DNA of 11,785 nucleotides from assembly GCA_023700885.1 (NCBI GenBank), contig JAMPYA010000055.1, positions 1 through 11,785 on the forward strand, in the 5' to 3' direction. The notes beneath the pieces were generated by a model. That model had not been told where the DNA came from. It worked only from the letters and a program-made list of their open reading frames with translations, and searched no databases. The stretch is from Flavobacteriaceae bacterium. Its GTDB lineage: Bacteria > Bacteroidota > Bacteroidia > Flavobacteriales > Flavobacteriaceae. The position numbers and the translations under genes were made by a program. The first letter of the stretch is position 1. Each line of letters starts with the position of its first letter. Positions 5,687 through 11,785 of the stretch are shown piece after piece.

Positions 5687-7960
5687 ATGAAAATATTACT
5701 CCTAGAAGACAATTCCGCTGATGCCGATTTAATAAAAAGACAGTTACTTAAAACCATCAAATCTTGTAATGTTATAATTGTTACTTCTTTAAAAGATGCT
5801 AGGAATTTATTAGATCAAGATCATGATTTTCAGGTAGCTTTGCTAGATGTTAACTTACCTGAGGGCTCTGGTTTAGAATTACTCATAGAAATAAAAAATA
5901 AAAAATGGCCCATCATAACCATTGTATTAACTGGTTCTGGTGATGAAGAGCTGGCTGTAACTGCTTTAAAATATGGAGCAGATGATTTTGTGGTAAAAAA
6001 ATTAGAATTTCTAACCAAATTAGATGATGCCATTTTATTTCACACTTCTTATAAAGCTAAAATTAAACTACAAAATAACACTAAAATTAAAGTATTATAC
6101 GTAGAACACCATCCTGCAGATATTGATTTAACCATCCGCCATTTTAAAAAATACGCACCTCATTTTCAATTTGAACATATTTCTGATGTTGTTGTATTTC
6201 TTGAAATGCTAAAAAAAGACATAACAGTTCTTGAAACTTATCAACTACTATTAATAGATTATAAATTACCTAAAATAGACGGATTAGTTTTGACTAAAAT
6301 AATTCGACAAGAATTAAAATTAGACATTCCAATTGTAATAATTACAGGGCATGGAGATGAAGAAATAGCTATACAAGTTTTAAAAATGGGTGCCGATGAT
6401 TATATAATTAAACGAGATAATTACATTCATAGTTTGCCATCGTTGCTGCAAAATACCTATCAACATTGGTTATTAAAACAACAACAAAAAGAACTAGAAA
6501 AAAGCCATGAAGAATATAAATTATTTTTTGAAGAGGATGTAACTGGCGATTTTATTTCAACCGTTGATGGTTATTTACACAATTGTAATCCAGCTTATCT
6601 CAGAATTTTAGGATATAAGTCAATAGAAGAAGCTCGAAAAAAAGATGTTTATTCCATTTATAAATCACCAGAAGTTAGAAAAGAAATAATAAGAAAAGTT
6701 AAAGAAAATGGCAGATTGATAGAATATGAATTCGATTTAATTCGCACTGATGGCAAAACAATGCACGTAATTGCCAATATTGTTGGTATTTTTAACGATC
6801 ATAATAAGTTGGTATCAATTAAAGGTTATATTATAGACAATACCAATCGCAAAATTGCCGAAGATGAACTTAGAAAACTTTCTAGAGCTGTAGAACAAAG
6901 TCCAGTTTCTATTATGATTACTGATTTAAATGGAAAAATAGAGTATGTAAATCCGAAGTTTTGTGCCATTAGTGGTTATAATTTTGATGAAGTTGTTGGT
7001 AATAAACCCAATATATTAAAATCTGGTGACACACCTGCAGATGAATATAAAAATCTTTGGAAAACTATTTTAAGCGGAAAAGATTGGTCCGGAGAATTTT
7101 TAAACCGAAAAAAAGATGGTAGCCTTTTTTGGGAACACGCAACTATTACAGGAATTAAAGGCGCTGAAGGAAAGGTAACTCACTTTCTAGCGGTAAAAGA
7201 AGATATTACTCAAAGAAAGAAATTTGAAAAAGAATTAATAGAAGCAAAAGAAAAAGCAGAAGAAAGTGATCGTTTAAAATCTGCCTTTTTGGCCAATATG
7301 AGTCATGAAATTCGTACACCTATGAGTGGTATCTTAGGTTTTTCAGAGTTGTTAAAAACACCTGAATTAAGTGCTGAAAAACAAGAGAAATACATTGAAA
7401 TTATAGAAAAGAGTGGAAAACGAATGTTGAGCACTATTAATGATATTATGGATATCTCTAAAATAGAAGCTGGATTGATGACTATATCATTATCAGATTT
7501 CAATATTAGAGAAAAATCAGAAGAGGTTTTTAATTTTTTTAACTTAGAAGCAAAGAATAAAGGGGTTACATTATTACTTAGAAATAATTTAAATCCAAAT
7601 GATGAAATTATTAAAACTGATTCAGAAAAAATATATTCTATTATTACCAATCTGGTAAAAAATGCTGTTAAATTTACAAATAAAGGAAGTGTCGAGTTTG
7701 GATTTGGCACAAGAGAAGGAAATCTTGAATTTTATATAAAAGATACCGGAATAGGAATCCCATCAGATCGACAAGCTTTTATTTTTGATCGATTTGTACA
7801 AGCAGATATTGAAGATAAACTAGTGCATGAAGGTTCCGGTTTGGGTTTGGCTATTTCAAAATCTTATGTAGAAATGTTAGGGGGTAAAATATGGGTAATA
7901 TCAGAAGAAGATATCGGCTCTGAGTTTTATTTTACCATTCCTTATCAAAAAAGTAATTAA
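5687..7960 (+). CDS. Soluble histidine kinase with two N-terminal receivers and two PAS domains
   Basis: A 757-residue protein with no membrane segment. Receiver 1 (about 1-120) has the acidic pair E7-D8, phospho-acceptor D54 (LLDVNLPEGSG) and Lys in VVKK. Receiver 2 (about 134-255) has phospho-acceptor D191 (LIDYKLPKIDG) and Lys in IIKR, but its acidic pair reads E140-H141 instead of E-D. PAS domains follow at about 274-395 and 398-518. The second (AVEQSPVSIMITD, NILKSGDTP, RKKDGSLFWE) has the look of NifL/Aer-type PAS domains, whose known members bind flavin, but cofactor binding cannot be read here. HisKA has H540 (SHEIRTPM), and the ATPase domain has N659, DTGIG from D686 and GSGLGL at 716-721, all intact. 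Receiver-first kinases usually act inside a relay, being switched by another kinase. The gene is followed by a lone receiver 46 bases on. ATG at 5687 lacks a Shine-Dalgarno site; MKILLLEDN is the natural receiver start. Confidence 0.94.
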   Translation: MKILLLEDNSADADLIKRQLLKTIKSCNVIIVTSLKDARNLLDQDHDFQVALLDVNLPEGSGLELLIEIKNKKWPIITIVLTGSGDEELAVTALKYGADDFVVKKLEFLTKLDDAILFHTSYKAKIKLQNNTKIKVLYVEHHPADIDLTIRHFKKYAPHFQFEHISDVVVFLEMLKKDITVLETYQLLLIDYKLPKIDGLVLTKIIRQELKLDIPIVIITGHGDEEIAIQVLKMGADDYIIKRDNYIHSLPSLLQNTYQHWLLKQQQKELEKSHEEYKLFFEEDVTGDFISTVDGYLHNCNPAYLRILGYKSIEEARKKDVYSIYKSPEVRKEIIRKVKENGRLIEYEFDLIRTDGKTMHVIANIVGIFNDHNKLVSIKGYIIDNTNRKIAEDELRKLSRAVEQSPVSIMITDLNGKIEYVNPKFCAISGYNFDEVVGNKPNILKSGDTPADEYKNLWKTILSGKDWSGEFLNRKKDGSLFWEHATITGIKGAEGKVTHFLAVKEDITQRKKFEKELIEAKEKAEESDRLKSAFLANMSHEIRTPMSGILGFSELLKTPELSAEKQEKYIEIIEKSGKRMLSTINDIMDISKIEAGLMTISLSDFNIREKSEEVFNFFNLEAKNKGVTLLLRNNLNPNDEIIKTDSEKIYSIITNLVKNAVKFTNKGSVEFGFGTREGNLEFYIKDTGIGIPSDRQAFIFDRFVQADIEDKLVHEGSGLGLAISKSYVEMLGGKIWVISEEDIGSEFYFTIPYQKSN

Positions 7961-8006
7961 ATAAAATATGCGTTAAAACAAAGTTGATAATTAAAACCTA
8001 GCCGCT

Positions 8007-8375
8007 ATGAAACTAAAAATATTAATTGTAGAAGATGATGATATCGCTCAAATCTATTTAAAAGAAATAGTTGAAAGTTTTTCTAGAGAAATTCTAATGG
8101 CTGATAATGGTATTCAGGGCCTTAAATATTTTAGAGATCATCAAGATATTGACCTCATACTTATGGATATTAAACTACCCGATTTAAATGGATATGAAGT
8201 TACTAAGCAAATAAGACTTTATAATAAAAAGATAATTATTATAGCACAAACCGCTTATGCCATGAGTTTGGATAGAAAAAAAGCGTTGGATGCTGGTTGT
8301 AATGATTATGTTTCGAAACCTGTAACGCAAAACCTGTTATTACAGACCATAAATAAATACCTCCATATAAACTAA
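8007..8375 (+). CDS. Single-domain response regulator of the hybrid-kinase receiver type
   Basis: A 122-residue stand-alone receiver. Key residues seen are the acidic cluster in LIVEDDDIA, phospho-acceptor D54 (LMDIKLPDLNG), Thr in QTAYAM and Lys K104 (YVSKPV). The TAYAMS-DR, AGCNDY-SKPV and LLLQTI features are typical of receivers fused to the C-terminus of SHEIRTPM-type hybrid kinases, and it resembles the fused receiver at the left edge. It follows the kinase at 5687-7960 by 46 bases with no terminator-like hairpin between, so the pair probably behaves as a split hybrid kinase. It has no output domain. The usual Leu before the switch Thr (LTAYAM) is Gln here, a minor oddity. Confidence 0.94.
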   Translation: MKLKILIVEDDDIAQIYLKEIVESFSREILMADNGIQGLKYFRDHQDIDLILMDIKLPDLNGYEVTKQIRLYNKKIIIIAQTAYAMSLDRKKALDAGCNDYVSKPVTQNLLLQTINKYLHIN

Positions 8376-8396
8376 AAAAAAACAAAATTTTAGTTT
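8369..8396. terminator. Symmetric AT-rich hairpin between convergent genes, possible bidirectional terminator
   Basis: AAACTAAAA (8369-8377) pairs perfectly with TTTTAGTTT (8388-8396) around a 10-base A-rich loop. The left arm covers the stop codon of the receiver gene and the right arm reaches into the stop codon of the convergent helicase gene. Each strand's transcript would end its stem in a U-rich arm, which suits a shared terminator, although the stem contains only one G-C pair and would be weak. Confidence 0.45.
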
Positions 8397-9636
8397 AATA
8401 CCAACGTTTCTTATTTTTTTTAGAAGCATCAGATTTTCTGCTTTTTTTATGTAAAGAACCTGCTTTTTTATGCACTTCCGGTTTTGCTTTAGGATCTAAC
8501 GGATATGGATGCTCTTCTTCTACAGCAATATTTTTACCCATCAACTTTTGAATAGGTGCAATATAAGTTCTTTCATCTGCTGAACAAAATGAATAAGAAG
8601 TCCCTACTTCATTGGCTCTTCCAGTTCTACCAATACGGTGAACATAGGTTTCGGCAACATTAGGAATATCAAAATTAATAACAGCATCTAAATTTTTTAT
8701 ATCTAAACCACGAGCAGCTACATCAGTTGCTATTAAAATATTAACTTCATTCATTTTAAACTTATTCAAGGCTTCTTCTCTGATATTTTGAGTTTTATCA
8801 CCGTGAATACTGGCTACTTTATAGCCATTATTAAACAAGGTTTTTTCAAGTTTATCTACCCCAAATTTGGTGCGTCTAAAAATGAGAATATTTCCTTTAA
8901 TAGTATTTCTTAATAAATGCAAACACAATTCTATCTTTTTTGTTTTTGGAACATAGTACAGCAATTGATTTACATTTTTAGCAGCTGAAGAAACCGGACT
9001 TACTGATACTTTTTCCGGATTATTTAAAATAGTATTAGCTAAAAAAACTACTTTATCAGGCATAGTGGCAGAAAATAACAAGATTTGTTTTTTATCTGGG
9101 CAAATTCTAACAATTTTAAAAACATCTTCAATAAATCCCATATCCAACATTAAATCAGCTTCATCTAATACCAATGTTTCAATATTTCTTAAATCGACAA
9201 TTTCTTGTTTGTATAAATCTAATAATCTTCCGGGTGTTGCTATTAAAATATCGACACCTTTGTTAAGCACATCACTTTGTTGATCAATAGAAGTCCCGCC
9301 ATATACAACAGTAGTTCTTAAGTTAGTATAAGTGCTATAACTGTTAAAACTTGCTGAAATTTGCAATGCCAATTCCCGTGTTGGACTTACAATTAACGCT
9401 CTAATTTTTTTCCCTTTCTTAGGTGCATCTTGCTTATCATAAAGCAATTGTAAAATTGGTAAAGCATAAGCAGCCGTTTTTCCGGTTCCTGTTTGTGCTG
9501 AGGCTATTACATCTTTTTTATCCAATACTAGTGGAATTGTTTTAACCTGAATTGGCGTTGGAGTTTCGTAATTTTTATCAGCTATTGCTTTTAATAAAGG
9601 TTTATTTAACTGTAAATCTTTAAATTGTATGGACAT
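8395..9636 (-). CDS. DEAD-box ATP-dependent RNA helicase (RhlE-like)
   Basis: ATP-dependent RNA unwinding enzyme, expected to act in ribosome assembly, RNA decay or cold adaptation. From the start at 9636 it has 413 residues and every family motif: Q motif (FKDLQLN to PTPIQ, about 5-30), motif I AQTGTGKT (47-54), Ia PTRELA (85-90), TPGR (134-137), II DEAD (158-161), III SAT (189-191), V ATDVAARGLD (303-312) and VI HRIGRTGR (333-340). The tail after about residue 385 is rich in Lys, Ser and Arg and ends KKRWY, a likely RNA-binding extension. The frame stays open to an ATG at 9678, but the 14 extra residues (MFILLYLCKK-ISVK) do not fit the family, and a good -7 promoter box at 9656-9663 lies inside them, so the start at 9636 is preferred. 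It is not functionally linked to the signalling genes it converges with. The exact subfamily is not certain. Confidence 0.96.
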   Translation of the reverse strand: MSIQFKDLQLNKPLLKAIADKNYETPTPIQVKTIPLVLDKKDVIASAQTGTGKTAAYALPILQLLYDKQDAPKKGKKIRALIVSPTRELALQISASFNSYSTYTNLRTTVVYGGTSIDQQSDVLNKGVDILIATPGRLLDLYKQEIVDLRNIETLVLDEADLMLDMGFIEDVFKIVRICPDKKQILLFSATMPDKVVFLANTILNNPEKVSVSPVSSAAKNVNQLLYYVPKTKKIELCLHLLRNTIKGNILIFRRTKFGVDKLEKTLFNNGYKVASIHGDKTQNIREEALNKFKMNEVNILIATDVAARGLDIKNLDAVINFDIPNVAETYVHRIGRTGRANEVGTSYSFCSADERTYIAPIQKLMGKNIAVEEEHPYPLDPKAKPEVHKKAGSLHKKSRKSDASKKNKKRWY

Positions 9637-9655
9637 TTTTACACTAATCTTTTTG

Positions 9656-9663
9656 CAAAGATA
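9656..9663 (-). promoter_or_regulatory. Bacteroidota -7 promoter box for the helicase gene
   Basis: Read on the minus strand, this is TATCTTTG, an exact match to the Bacteroidota TAnnTTTG element. It sits 19 bases before the preferred helicase start at 9636, giving a very short leader. A TTTG-like -33 candidate lies about 27 bases upstream, longer than the usual spacing, so only the -7 box is supported. Confidence 0.6.
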
Positions 9664-9952
9664 AAGTAAAATAAACACTTAAGTTTTAATCAAAAAAAAT
9701 GGTCTTTCAAAATAATCCAAATTTGCTTTGTTGTAAAAAAGTTCAAAAAATGAAATTAAATCTAAATTTTCTTTTAAATAACTGAAAATCAACTTAATAA
9801 AAAACACATAATCTTTATGATATTTACATAAAATTTTAAGCACAGAATTGTGTTTTTAATATTAACAAGCACCTAATTTTAAACTATTTACAAGAATACC
9901 TGCTTTTACTTTAAAATCTATTACTACATCAACTCATTTCAATATTAATTAA

Positions 9953-9960
9953 TAAATTTG
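9953..9960 (+). promoter_or_regulatory. Bacteroidota -7 promoter box for the nfnA-nfnB operon
   Basis: TAAATTTG matches TAnnTTTG exactly and is followed by CGCCC, so transcription would start near 9965-9970 and leave a leader of about 60 bases before the ATG at 10027. No good TTG -33 element was found at the expected distance. Confidence 0.6.
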
Positions 9961-10026
9961 CGCCCAAATTAGCTTAAAATCTAATTCAACATTATTACAC
10001 TATAAATTAACAATTTTACTTAAAAT

Positions 10027-10866
10027 ATGTTCAAAATAATCGAAAAAGAATTTCTTTCAGAAAATGTAGCAAAATTGGTTATTGAAGCACCATATATTGC
10101 AAAAAGCCGAAAAGCAGGTCATTTTATCATTTTAAGAATCGATGAAAATGGAGAAAGAATACCTTTAACAATTTCTGATGCTGATATTGAAAAAGGCACT
10201 ATTACCTTAATAGTTCAAAGAGTAGGCGTTTCATCGCATAAATTATGCTCTATGAATGCTGGAGAAAGCATATTAGATGTTGTAGGGCCGCTTGGAACTG
10301 CAACTCATATCGCTAATGTTGGAACCGTTTTATGTGCAGGCGGTGGTGTTGGAGTTGCTCCACTATTTCCAATTGTACAAGCTATGAAATTAGCGGGTAA
10401 CAGAGTTATCACTGTCATTGCTGCCAGAAATAAAGATTTGGTAATTCTTGAAGATCAAATGAGAAAATACTCAGATGAGCTTATCATTATGACAGATGAT
10501 GGCTCAAAAGGCACAAAAGGATTGGTAACGCATGGTATGGAAGAGGTAATTCTCAGAGAGAAAATAGACGAAGCTATTGTTATTGGTCCTGCCATTATGA
10601 TGAAATTTGCTGCTTTAACTACCAAAAAATATGATATTCCAACCCAAGCAAGTTTAAATACGATTATGGTTGACGGAACTGGAATGTGCGGAGCATGTAG
10701 AGTAACGGTAGGCGGAAAAACAGAATTTGTATGTGTAAATGGCCCTGAGTTTGACGCTCATAAAGTTAATTTTGATGAAATGTTGAATAGATTAGGTGCG
10801 TACAAAGCAAAAGAATCTAAATGCTATAGAGAATATCTAAGTCAAGCCGAAGGTATTACAATTTAA
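10027..10866 (+). CDS. nfnA: NfnA-like FAD/NAD-binding [2Fe-2S] oxidoreductase subunit (sulfide/dihydroorotate dehydrogenase-like)
   Basis: A 279-residue flavoprotein of the ferredoxin-NADP reductase fold. The N-terminal barrel has the FAD-binding RIPLTI motif (R44-P46-L47-T48) and VGPLG (86-90); the NAD(P) domain starts at CAGGGVGVAP (103-112). Near the C-terminus, VDGTGMCGAC and a later Cys give D216, C221, C224 and C236. In NfnA the [2Fe-2S] cluster is held by three Cys and one Asp, which these residues fit. With NfnB it catalyses electron-bifurcating NADH plus reduced ferredoxin-dependent NADP+ reduction in characterised anaerobes; in Bacteroidota the family is usually only annotated by similarity. 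The partner gene starts 20 bases downstream, supporting a complex. A -7 promoter box lies upstream at 9953-9960. The homologous PyrK subunit of dihydroorotate dehydrogenase has a four-Cys cluster and a different partner, so it is less likely. No membrane segment or signal peptide; cytoplasmic. Confidence 0.85.
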   Translation: MFKIIEKEFLSENVAKLVIEAPYIAKSRKAGHFIILRIDENGERIPLTISDADIEKGTITLIVQRVGVSSHKLCSMNAGESILDVVGPLGTATHIANVGTVLCAGGGVGVAPLFPIVQAMKLAGNRVITVIAARNKDLVILEDQMRKYSDELIIMTDDGSKGTKGLVTHGMEEVILREKIDEAIVIGPAIMMKFAALTTKKYDIPTQASLNTIMVDGTGMCGACRVTVGGKTEFVCVNGPEFDAHKVNFDEMLNRLGAYKAKESKCYREYLSQAEGITI

Positions 10867-10886
10867 TATATTAAAATATTCGTAAA

Positions 10887-11785
10887 ATGGAATCAGAATT
10901 AAACGAAGAATATTATAAAAACGAACGTAAGGCCGAATGGCGCGATAAGTTACGTAAAGAAATGAAAAGTAAGGATCGTACCAGTATCCAAAAAATTCAC
11001 ATGATAGAGGAAGATCCTTTAGTTAGAAATAAAAGCAATGTTGAAGTAAATAAAGGTTTAACATTAGCGTTAGCTTTACAAGAATCTCATCGTTGCCTTG
11101 ATTGCGTTACACCTACTTGTATTATTGGATGTCCGGTAGGAACCAATATACCAAAATTTATTAAATATCTTGAAGCAGGTGATATTCTTGCAGCTGCAAA
11201 GGTGCTGAAAGAAAACAATTCTTTACCGGCTATTTGCGGCAGAGTTTGTCCACAAGAAATACAATGTGAAGCCCAATGTTTCTATGTTAAAAAACTAAGC
11301 GGAGAAGGCGCTGCAATTGGGCACTTAGAAAGATTTGTGGCTGATTATGATCGCGAAAATGGAGACAACTCTATACCAGAAATGGCAGAACCCAACGGAA
11401 TTAAAATTGGTGTTATTGGCTCAGGACCTGCCGGATTAACCGTTGCAGGCGAGTTAGCAAAATTTGGTTATGATGTTACTGTTTTTGAAGCATTACACGA
11501 TCTTGGCGGAGTATTAAAATATGGAATACCAGAATTTCGCCTTCCAAAGTCAATTGTTGACTTTGAAATTAACAGTATCAAACAAATGGGAGTAAAATTT
11601 GTTACCAACTTTATTGTCGGAAAAACAGCAACCATTGATGATTTAAAAAATGAAGGATTTGTTGCCTTCTTTATTGCCAGCGGTGCCGGATTGCCAAATT
11701 TCATGAATATTCCGGGTGAAAATTTCAATGGAATTCAGAGTGCAAATGAATTTCTTACTCGTGTAAATTTAATGAATGGTGGAAA
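10887..11785 (+). CDS. nfnB: NfnB/GltD-like NAD(P)H oxidoreductase, iron-sulfur flavoprotein, truncated at right edge
   Basis: The gene starts with ATG at 10887 and stays open for 299 codons to the window end, so its C-terminal part is missing. After a charged N-terminal extension of about 45 residues come two cysteine groups typical of GltD-like proteins: C70, C73, C78, C82 (HRCLDC to GCPVG) and C117, C121, C127, C131 (CGRVCPQ to C), binding two [4Fe-4S] clusters. The FAD-binding GSGPAG is at 178-183, followed by the family segments FEALHDLGGVLKYGIPEFRLP. In databases such proteins are often called NADPH-dependent glutamate synthase small chain (gltA/gltD), but the upstream nfnA-like gene, 20 bases away, points to an NfnAB-type transhydrogenase rather than glutamate synthase, which would need a large GltB partner. 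Which substrate is used cannot be read from this part. Confidence 0.85.
   Translation, partial: MESELNEEYYKNERKAEWRDKLRKEMKSKDRTSIQKIHMIEEDPLVRNKSNVEVNKGLTLALALQESHRCLDCVTPTCIIGCPVGTNIPKFIKYLEAGDILAAAKVLKENNSLPAICGRVCPQEIQCEAQCFYVKKLSGEGAAIGHLERFVADYDRENGDNSIPEMAEPNGIKIGVIGSGPAGLTVAGELAKFGYDVTVFEALHDLGGVLKYGIPEFRLPKSIVDFEINSIKQMGVKFVTNFIVGKTATIDDLKNEGFVAFFIASGAGLPNFMNIPGENFNGIQSANEFLTRVNLMNGG

Larger units (their letters stand above)
9637..10026. other. Divergent intergenic region, 390 bases
   Basis: This gap separates the minus-strand helicase from the plus-strand oxidoreductase pair. It contains a -7 box for each direction (9656-9663 minus, 9953-9960 plus) and otherwise very AT-rich sequence with stops in all frames. 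A small palindrome-like CACA-N4-TGTG at 9841-9852 could be an operator half-site pair but is too short to claim. No RNA gene or convincing small protein was found. Confidence 0.7.

Noticed and set aside
9699..9785. Small frame of 28 codons (starting MVFQNN) in the divergent gap
   Set aside because: Lysine, asparagine and leucine rich as expected from AT-rich noncoding DNA; no promoter, ribosome site or recognisable motif.
9841..9852. CACA-N4-TGTG short palindrome as an operator
   Set aside because: Only four paired bases per arm and no second copy near either promoter box.

Overview
The window looks like chromosomal DNA of a Bacteroidota bacterium, most likely a flavobacterium. The evidence is strong AT richness, an almost complete lack of Shine-Dalgarno sequences before start codons, two upstream boxes matching the Bacteroidota -7 promoter element (TAnnTTTG), and proteins of typical Bacteroidota style (multi-PAS sensor kinases, Rcp1-like receivers, an NfnA/NfnB-type pair). 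No RNA gene, CRISPR array, insertion sequence or phage gene was seen.

The left two thirds (1-8375) is a dense run of plus-strand two-component signalling genes. It begins inside a gene: the first 446 bases encode the last strand of a histidine-kinase ATPase domain and its fused C-terminal receiver, so this is the tail of a hybrid kinase whose body lies off the left edge. A 167-base gap with a hairpin follows. Next comes a tight three-gene unit: a soluble PAS-PAS protein with no output domain (614-1579), a 1158-residue kinase with seven predicted membrane segments and five PAS domains (1576-5052, starting inside the stop codon of the previous gene), and a stand-alone receiver of the Rcp1 type (5055-5492). 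A 194-base gap built almost entirely of degenerate 7- and 8-base tandem units separates this from a soluble kinase with two N-terminal receivers and two PAS domains (5687-7960), followed 46 bases later by a single receiver (8007-8375).

No response regulator in the window carries a DNA-binding or enzymatic output domain, and no histidine phosphotransfer protein is visible. The cluster therefore looks like a phosphorelay or protein-protein signalling network whose final output lies elsewhere or acts by direct binding. The signal sensed is unknown. The membrane domain of the large kinase resembles, by eye, the YhhQ/VUT vitamin or queuosine-precursor transporter family.

The right third is housekeeping. 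A DEAD-box RNA helicase is encoded on the minus strand (8395-9636), converging on the last receiver with a shared AT-rich hairpin between them. A 390-base divergent gap (9637-10026) holds a -7 promoter box for each direction. To its right, an NfnA-like FAD/NAD iron-sulfur subunit (10027-10866) is followed 20 bases later by its NfnB/GltD-like partner (10887 to the right edge, truncated). Together these probably form a flavin-based NAD(P)H:ferredoxin transhydrogenase or a closely related oxidoreductase.
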